Below are positions 59,573-64,000 of a stretch of DNA of 64,000 nucleotides, one piece after another (the first letter of the stretch is position 1; each line of letters begins with the position of its first letter). Below the pieces are notes generated by a model. The model had not been told where the DNA came from. It saw nothing but the letters and a program-made list of their open reading frames with translations, and did no database searches. The position numbers were made by a program, and so were the translations under genes. The stretch spans positions 1 through 64,000 of the forward strand of contig NZ_JAAVUV010000005.1 in the NCBI RefSeq assembly GCF_018449635.1, given 5' to 3'. The stretch is from Caballeronia sp. dw_276 (GTDB lineage: Bacteria; Pseudomonadota; Gammaproteobacteria; Burkholderiales; Burkholderiaceae).

Positions 59573-60427
59573 TCAGGCCTCCGTGTGCATGTCGAGCCAC
59601 CATTGCGCAACGTCGCGGCACGTGGCGAACCACACATCGCCCTTTGCGTGCATGTGATCGAGCAGGCTCTCAAGCAACGCAATACGCCCCGGCTTACCCG
59701 AGACTTTCGGGTGAAACAGCGTCGTCAGGCACAGCCCGTCGCGATGCGATCCGTCGAACTCGCGACGCCAGTTATCGAGCGTGGTGTCGTAGCTCGCAAT
59801 GCGATCGAGGCTCGCCGGAAAGTTCGGATTGCGGTGGTACGCAAGCGATGCATAGTCGTCCATCTCCCAGCGTCCGGGGATTTCGACCATCGGGGTATCG
59901 CCGTTCGGCGCGGGCAGGAAGTACGGCCGATCATCGCCGCGCATGGAGCTTGAATAGCGCACGCCGGCTTGCATCAGGACGTCGATGGTATCGGGACCCC
60001 AGTCGCCCGATGGCGTGCGAAAACCAACCGGGCGCATGCCGAGATATTTATCGAAGACTTCCGCCGAGCGTTCCATTACCGCGCGTTGTCCATCGCGATC
60101 CAGCGTCCAGAATGCTTCGTGCTTGTAGCCGTGATAGCCGATCTCGTGGCCGCCTTCGAGGATCGCCGCGCATTGCTTCGGCCAGTTTTCGAGAACCCAC
60201 GCGGGCACGAAGAACGTAGCGGGTACCTTGCGTTCCGCGAGCATATCGAGCAAGCGGCCCAACGCGCGCCAAGGTCCGTAACTGCCCAAGGTGAAGTACG
60301 ACGGGTTGTTCCAGATCGAACCGTCGAGCATCGCGTCGCCGGTCGGGCCATCGAGATCGAAGGCCAGTGCGAAGCAGGATTTTTTTGCGTCCGGCCAGCG
60401 CGGTTTTCCGGAATCAGTTATTGGCAT
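59573..60427 (-). CDS. Polysaccharide deacetylase-family hydrolase (intact metal site)
   Basis: 284 residues. Catalytic and metal residues are all present: Asp24/Asp26 (FALAFDLDG), His99 and His103 (HEIGYHGYKHEAF), GFRTPSGDWGPDT and the late FHPKVSGKPGR. The family covers chitin/peptidoglycan deacetylases and the PuuE-type allantoinases and cyclic-imide hydrolases; no signal peptide is present, so a cytoplasmic small-molecule amidohydrolase is more likely than a cell-wall enzyme. It starts within the 3' end of the upstream binding-protein gene (14-bp overlap) and is followed by its degenerate sister after 3 bp. Confidence 0.84.
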   Translation of the reverse strand: MPITDSGKPRWPDAKKSCFALAFDLDGPTGDAMLDGSIWNNPSYFTLGSYGPWRALGRLLDMLAERKVPATFFVPAWVLENWPKQCAAILEGGHEIGYHGYKHEAFWTLDRDGQRAVMERSAEVFDKYLGMRPVGFRTPSGDWGPDTIDVLMQAGVRYSSSMRGDDRPYFLPAPNGDTPMVEIPGRWEMDDYASLAYHRNPNFPASLDRIASYDTTLDNWRREFDGSHRDGLCLTTLFHPKVSGKPGRIALLESLLDHMHAKGDVWFATCRDVAQWWLDMHTEA

Positions 60428-61247
60428 CGATGACCGCCTTCTTCACAGCGTGTTCCTGCAAGCCCCATTTCACGAGGATCTTCTGATACGTGCCATCGGC
60501 GATTAGCTGGTTGAGCGCAGTCGTCAATCCCGTGTTGAGCGCGGCGTTGCCCTTTGCCATGCCGATGCCGTTGTACTGCGACAAGAACGGCTTGCCGATG
60601 GCAACATACGCGTTCTCTTCAACCGAGTTCTGATACGGCAGCGTCTCGCCGCCCTGCACCGCCGCGTCCAGACGGCCCTGGCGCAATTGCACGCGGGCAT
60701 CGGCGGAACCGTTCGTGCCGGTTACGTTCACGGGCTTCTTGCCGGCCTTCACGCAGTTCTCGTTGCTCCATTTCGTGATGTCGTCGGGCCATGAGGTACG
60801 GCGGCTTGCGCCAACCGTTTTGCCGCACAGCGCGTCCGTGCTCTTGAACTCGCCGGCGCGCGCCTTGACCGTGTAGAACTGCGGACCGCCCGTGACGTAG
60901 TCGAGGAAGTTCACGGCTTCGCGGCGTGACGGCAGATCGGTCATGCCCGACAGGATCACGTCCACGCGATTCGTGGTCAGCGCACTCATCATCTGGTCGA
61001 AGCCGGTCTCCTCCCATTGCAGCTTGACGCCGAGTTTCGCGGCAATCGCTTCGCCCAGGTCGACGTCGAAGCCCATCAGCTTGTCCGTGGCCGGGTCCTT
61101 GTATTCGAACGGCGGATAGTTCGGCACGATAGCCGCAACCAGCGTGGTCTTGCCAATGACGGAAGGCGTATCGGCGTGAGCGATATTGAGCGCCATCGCG
61201 CCGAAGAAAAATGCGGCGAGCGCGCGCGGACGGAAGGATGCTTTCAT
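60414..61247 (-). CDS. ABC amino-acid-type binding protein 1 of the lyase operon
   Basis: 277 residues from ATG 61247. Signal peptide MKASFRPRALAAFFFGAMAL, cut after AHA. The family 3 binding domain shows VAAIVPNYPPFEYKDPATDK, MGFDVDLGEAIAAKLGVKLQ, DVILSGMTDLPSRREAVNFL. It lies 22 bp after the ATPase gene. With the permease and ATPase it forms a complete importer; the second binding protein (56376) closes the operon. Ligand probably an amino dicarboxylate or related acid, by operon context only. Confidence 0.87.
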   Translation of the reverse strand: MKASFRPRALAAFFFGAMALNIAHADTPSVIGKTTLVAAIVPNYPPFEYKDPATDKLMGFDVDLGEAIAAKLGVKLQWEETGFDQMMSALTTNRVDVILSGMTDLPSRREAVNFLDYVTGGPQFYTVKARAGEFKSTDALCGKTVGASRRTSWPDDITKWSNENCVKAGKKPVNVTGTNGSADARVQLRQGRLDAAVQGGETLPYQNSVEENAYVAIGKPFLSQYNGIGMAKGNAALNTGLTTALNQLIADGTYQKILVKWGLQEHAVKKAVIDANN

Positions 61248-61269
61248 TTGATTTCGTTCTTTTAGAGGA

Positions 61270-62034
61270 TCAGGACAGCACCGCGGCGATAAAGTCCTGC
61301 GTGCGCCTATGTCGGGGATTCGACAGCACCTGTTCCGGCGTACCGCTTTCAACTATTTGCCCCTGGTCCATGAATACGACCCGATTCGCCACTTCACGCG
61401 CGAAACCGAGTTCGTGCGTGACGACGATCATCGTCATGCCGCTTTTGGCGAGATCGCGCATGACGGCAAGGACTTCGCCAACGAGTTCGGGGTCGAGGGC
61501 GGACGTGGGTTCATCGAAGAGCATGAGTTGCGGATGCATGGCGAGCGCACGCGCAATGGCTACGCGCTGTTGCTGACCGCCCGATAACTCCACCGGGAAC
61601 GCATCGCATTTGTGGCCGAGACCAACGCGTTCAAGCAGCGACCTGGCTTCTTCGGTGGCCTCGGAACGCCGCCGCTTCAACACCTGCACCGGCCCTTCGA
61701 TCACATTCTCCAACGCCGTCTTGTGCGGGAACAGGTTGAAGCGCTGGAACACCATGCCGGTCGCAAGCCGCTGGCGCGCGACCTCTTTTTCCGATAGCGC
61801 ATGCAGCTTGTTCCCCACACGCCTGTAGCCAATGCGTTCGCCGTTGACCCACAGCGCGCCGTCGTTGATTTCTTCGAGCTGGTTGATGCATCGAAGGAAC
61901 GTGCTCTTGCCCGAACCCGATGGCCCGATCACGCACAGCACTTCGCCTTTGGGGACATCGAGCGTGATGCCTTGCAGCGCCTTGAACTCGCCGTAGGACT
62001 TGCGTACATCGACCGCGCGGATGATTGAATTCAT
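61270..62034 (-). CDS. ABC amino-acid importer ATPase
   Basis: 254 residues. ATG 62034 follows AAGGAGACATCGACT; ATG 62052 overlaps the permease stop and is a weaker choice, and the open frame further upstream is shadow. Walker A is [15 protein letters not shown]-loop [16 protein letters not shown], signature [20 protein letters not shown], Walker [21 protein letters not shown], switch VVTHELG. It is the GlnQ/HisP-type subunit. It lies 14 bp after the permease and 22 bp before the binding-protein gene. Confidence 0.92.
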   Translation of the reverse strand: MNSIIRAVDVRKSYGEFKALQGITLDVPKGEVLCVIGPSGSGKSTFLRCINQLEEINDGALWVNGERIGYRRVGNKLHALSEKEVARQRLATGMVFQRFNLFPHKTALENVIEGPVQVLKRRRSEATEEARSLLERVGLGHKCDAFPVELSGGQQQRVAIARALAMHPQLMLFDEPTSALDPELVGEVLAVMRDLAKSGMTMIVVTHELGFAREVANRVVFMDQGQIVESGTPEQVLSNPRHRRTQDFIAAVLS

Positions 62035-62048
62035 AGTCGATGTCTCCT

Positions 62049-62924
62049 TCATTGCCGGCCCGACGGACGACCCGCGCCGCGTGCGTAAAACCGTTCCACG
62101 CGCGATTGCATGAACGAGAGCACGGTCACCACGACGAGATACCAGATGCCGGCGACCATCAGCAATTCGATCACGCGCGCATTGGCGTAGTAGATGTTCT
62201 CGGCGTTGTGCAGCATTTCGGCATACTGGATCACGCTCGCGAGCGACGTCAGCTTGACCATGCCGACAAGTTCGTTGCCAATAGGCGGCACGATCACGCG
62301 CATGGCTTGCGGCAGGATGATCCGGCGCAGCGCCTGCAGCCTCGGCATGCCGATGGACTTTGCCGCTTCGTACTGGCCGGTATCGACGGAAAGCAAACCG
62401 GCGCGCACCACTTCCGACGTGTACGCCCCCTGGTTGATGCCAAGCCCGAGCAAGGCCGCCAAGAACGGTGTCATGATGTCGACGGTGCGAAACTCGAAGA
62501 GCCCGGGAACGCCTACCGACGGAAACACGAGCGCAAGGTTGAACCACAGCAGCAACTGCAGGATCACCGGCGTGCCGCGAAAGAGCCATACATAGGCTTG
62601 CGCGACCGTCTGAAGGACCGGGTTGGTCGAGAGCCGCATGATCGCGGTGATCACGCCGAGCGCCACGCCAAGCGCCATGGCGAGGACGGTCATGATGATC
62701 GTGTTGCCGAGGCCGGTCAGGATCGATTTCGCTGTGAAGAAGCGCGCAACGTACTTCCATTCGATCTGCCCATGCGCAAACGCGAGGCCGATGTACACCA
62801 CGAAGGCCAGGATGAGTGCGGACGCCACATATCGTCCCCAATGGCGTCTGCGCACATATTCGAGTTGCGTGGCGTCGTCGGCGATCATGTCCGCGGGCGC
62901 GACTTCCTTCGATGCACTCAGCAT
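62049..62924 (-). CDS. ABC amino-acid importer permease
   Basis: 291 residues from ATG 62924, which follows CGGAGG. An extra hydrophilic N-terminal tail of about 35 residues precedes the first helix ([20 protein letters not shown]). The conserved permease segment is [20 protein letters not shown] and the EAA loop is [20 protein letters not shown]. Only one permease gene is present, so the channel is probably a homodimer. The start overlaps the stop of the lyase gene by 7 bp. Confidence 0.9.
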   Translation of the reverse strand: MLSASKEVAPADMIADDATQLEYVRRRHWGRYVASALILAFVVYIGLAFAHGQIEWKYVARFFTAKSILTGLGNTIIMTVLAMALGVALGVITAIMRLSTNPVLQTVAQAYVWLFRGTPVILQLLLWFNLALVFPSVGVPGLFEFRTVDIMTPFLAALLGLGINQGAYTSEVVRAGLLSVDTGQYEAAKSIGMPRLQALRRIILPQAMRVIVPPIGNELVGMVKLTSLASVIQYAEMLHNAENIYYANARVIELLMVAGIWYLVVVTVLSFMQSRVERFYARGAGRPSGRQ

Positions 62925-64000
62925 TGCGGACCTCCGTATGACGTCGCCCATGCGAGTTGTTGGTCGAGCGCTGCCTGAAGACGCGCGATTTGTTCTTTCA
63001 CGCGAACTGGCGCCGTACCACCGTAGCCGCTGCGCGCCGCAACCGCGGCATCCAGCGTGACGTGATCGAGCACGGCGGCCTCGAGCCGGGTATCGACTTT
63101 AGCGAGCGTCTGAACCGATACCTCCGCGAGTTCGATGCCCTGCTCCTCGCACACCTTCACGAGCGCGCCAGTGATCTCGTGCGCTTCGCTGAATGGCACG
63201 CCGCGCAACGCAAGCCAGTCCGCGACTTCGGTCGCGAGCGTGAAACCGAGCGGCGCCTGACGACGCATTTCCTCCACGTTCACATGCATCGTGCGGATCA
63301 TGCCGGCCATGGCGGGCAGCACGAGTTCGAGCGTATCGATACTGTCGAACGCCGCGATCTTGTCTTCCGCGAGGTCGCGGTTGTACGCGAGCGGCAAGGA
63401 CTTCAAAGTGGCAAGCAAGCCGCTCAGATTGCCGATCAAACGCCCCGCCTTGCCGCGCGTCAGCTCCGCAATATCCGAATTCTTTTTCTGCGGCATGATC
63501 GAACTGCCGGTTGCGTAGCCGTCGTCGAGCGCGACCCAGCCGAACTGGCGCGATGTCCACAGGATCACTTCCTCCGAAAGCCGCGACAGGTTCACAGACA
63601 ACATGCTCGCAACGAACACGAATTCGGCGACGTGATCGCGCGAAGCGACTGCATCGATGGAGTTTTCGCACGGCGCGTCATACCCGAGTTCCTTCGCCGA
63701 TAATTCAGGCCGCCTGCAGATCGCCGATCCCGCCAGCGCCGCCGCGCCCAACGGCGAGCGCGCGCTGCGCCGGTCCCAGTCGACGAGCCTGTCGATATCG
63801 CGGTAAATGGACTGCGCATGCGCGAGCAAGTGATGCGCGAACACAATCGGCTGTGCGGGCTGCAGATGCGTGAAGCCGGCGCTTACGCTATGCACGTGCG
63901 CGTTCGCCTGCTCGATTAATGCATTCTGCAAATCGATGACCGCCTGCGTGAGCGTACGGGCCTTATCGCGGAGAAAGAGCCGCAGATCATTCGCTGCTTG
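62918..64000 (-). CDS. Argininosuccinate-lyase-like enzyme, 5' end beyond the window
   Basis: About 360 C-terminal residues are visible; the frame stays open to base 64000, reading [14 protein letters not shown] at the edge, which matches the N-terminal helix region of the family. Fumarase/aspartase-superfamily signatures are [34 protein letters not shown] and the flexible catalytic loop [16 protein letters not shown] with its serine. Housekeeping ArgH is usually 460-490 residues and stands alone or with arg genes. Here the gene heads an uptake operon, so it may be a catabolic homologue such as an EDDS- or iminodisuccinate-type C-N lyase rather than a biosynthetic ArgH. Length and N terminus cannot be judged. 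Confidence 0.85.
   Translation of the reverse strand, partial: QAANDLRLFLRDKARTLTQAVIDLQNALIEQANAHVHSVSAGFTHLQPAQPIVFAHHLLAHAQSIYRDIDRLVDWDRRSARSPLGAAALAGSAICRRPELSAKELGYDAPCENSIDAVASRDHVAEFVFVASMLSVNLSRLSEEVILWTSRQFGWVALDDGYATGSSIMPQKKNSDIAELTRGKAGRLIGNLSGLLATLKSLPLAYNRDLAEDKIAAFDSIDTLELVLPAMAGMIRTMHVNVEEMRRQAPLGFTLATEVADWLALRGVPFSEAHEITGALVKVCEEQGIELAEVSVQTLAKVDTRLEAAVLDHVTLDAAVAARSGYGGTAPVRVKEQIARLQAALDQQLAWATSYGGPQC

Noticed and set aside
62035-62841. Long N-terminal extension of the ATPase open frame
   Set aside because: The ATPase has a strong ribosome site before ATG 62034 and the upstream codons overlap the permease in a different frame.

Overview
The window looks like a piece of a Burkholderiaceae chromosome or megaplasmid (Paraburkholderia/Caballeronia type). 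The reasons are the high GC content, the Gram-negative trimeric-porin family gene, the urt-fmd gene order with a transporter-fused sensor kinase, and the many LysR/IclR regulators paired with MFS permeases. It contains no rRNA, tRNA, CRISPR array or intact insertion sequence that I can see. Almost all of it is catabolic and transport capacity: seven MFS permeases, three amino-acid-type ABC solute-binding proteins and one urea/amide ABC system.

Layout: 0.3-5 kb, a DipZ-like thioredoxin, a tautomerase remnant, and two MFS genes flanking a LysR gene. 5-10.2 kb, a PEP-mutase-family enzyme and a two-partner secretion pair (tpsB, tpsA). 10.4-19.1 kb, a dienelactone-hydrolase fusion, an alpha/beta hydrolase, a LysR/MFS pair, and an altronate/galactarate dehydratase with its MFS permease and LysR regulator. 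19.1-30.8 kb, a quinate/shikimate locus: AroQ, an AroE-like dehydrogenase, MFS, porin, an HPPD-like protein, the fused 3-dehydroshikimate dehydratase QuiC, a BKACE enzyme, and a ShiA-like permease. A divergent IclR regulator (with LysR) sits at its head, and PcaR-like operator copies lie at both promoter regions. 31-34.1 kb, a permease with LigJ and LigK, the last steps of the protocatechuate/gallate 4,5-cleavage route.

34.1-43.4 kb is a putative HutC regulon: an aminotransferase of the HisC family, an FAD hydroxyacid dehydrogenase and a 2-oxoglutarate dioxygenase, divergent from an ABC amino-acid importer with HutC, and then HutH. GTATATAC-type sites lie in both control regions. 43.6-54.8 kb is a urea/short-amide system: an NCS1 permease-sensor kinase fusion and its LuxR-type regulator, divergent from urtABCDE, fmdA (formamidase) and fmdB. 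A large nested palindrome lies between the two arms. 54.8-56.3 kb holds a LysE exporter and a MazEF-type toxin-antitoxin pair.

56.4-64 kb is one minus-strand operon that runs off the right edge: an ArgH-like lyase, ABC permease, ATPase, binding protein, two tandem polysaccharide-deacetylase-fold proteins (one lacking both metal-binding His), an MmgE/PrpD protein and a second binding protein. The ArgH-like plus PrpD-like pair recalls iminodisuccinate/EDDS-type aminopolycarboxylate degradation, and this is the best candidate here for an undescribed pathway. The HutC-linked oxidative set and the quinate locus carrying a BKACE are the next best.
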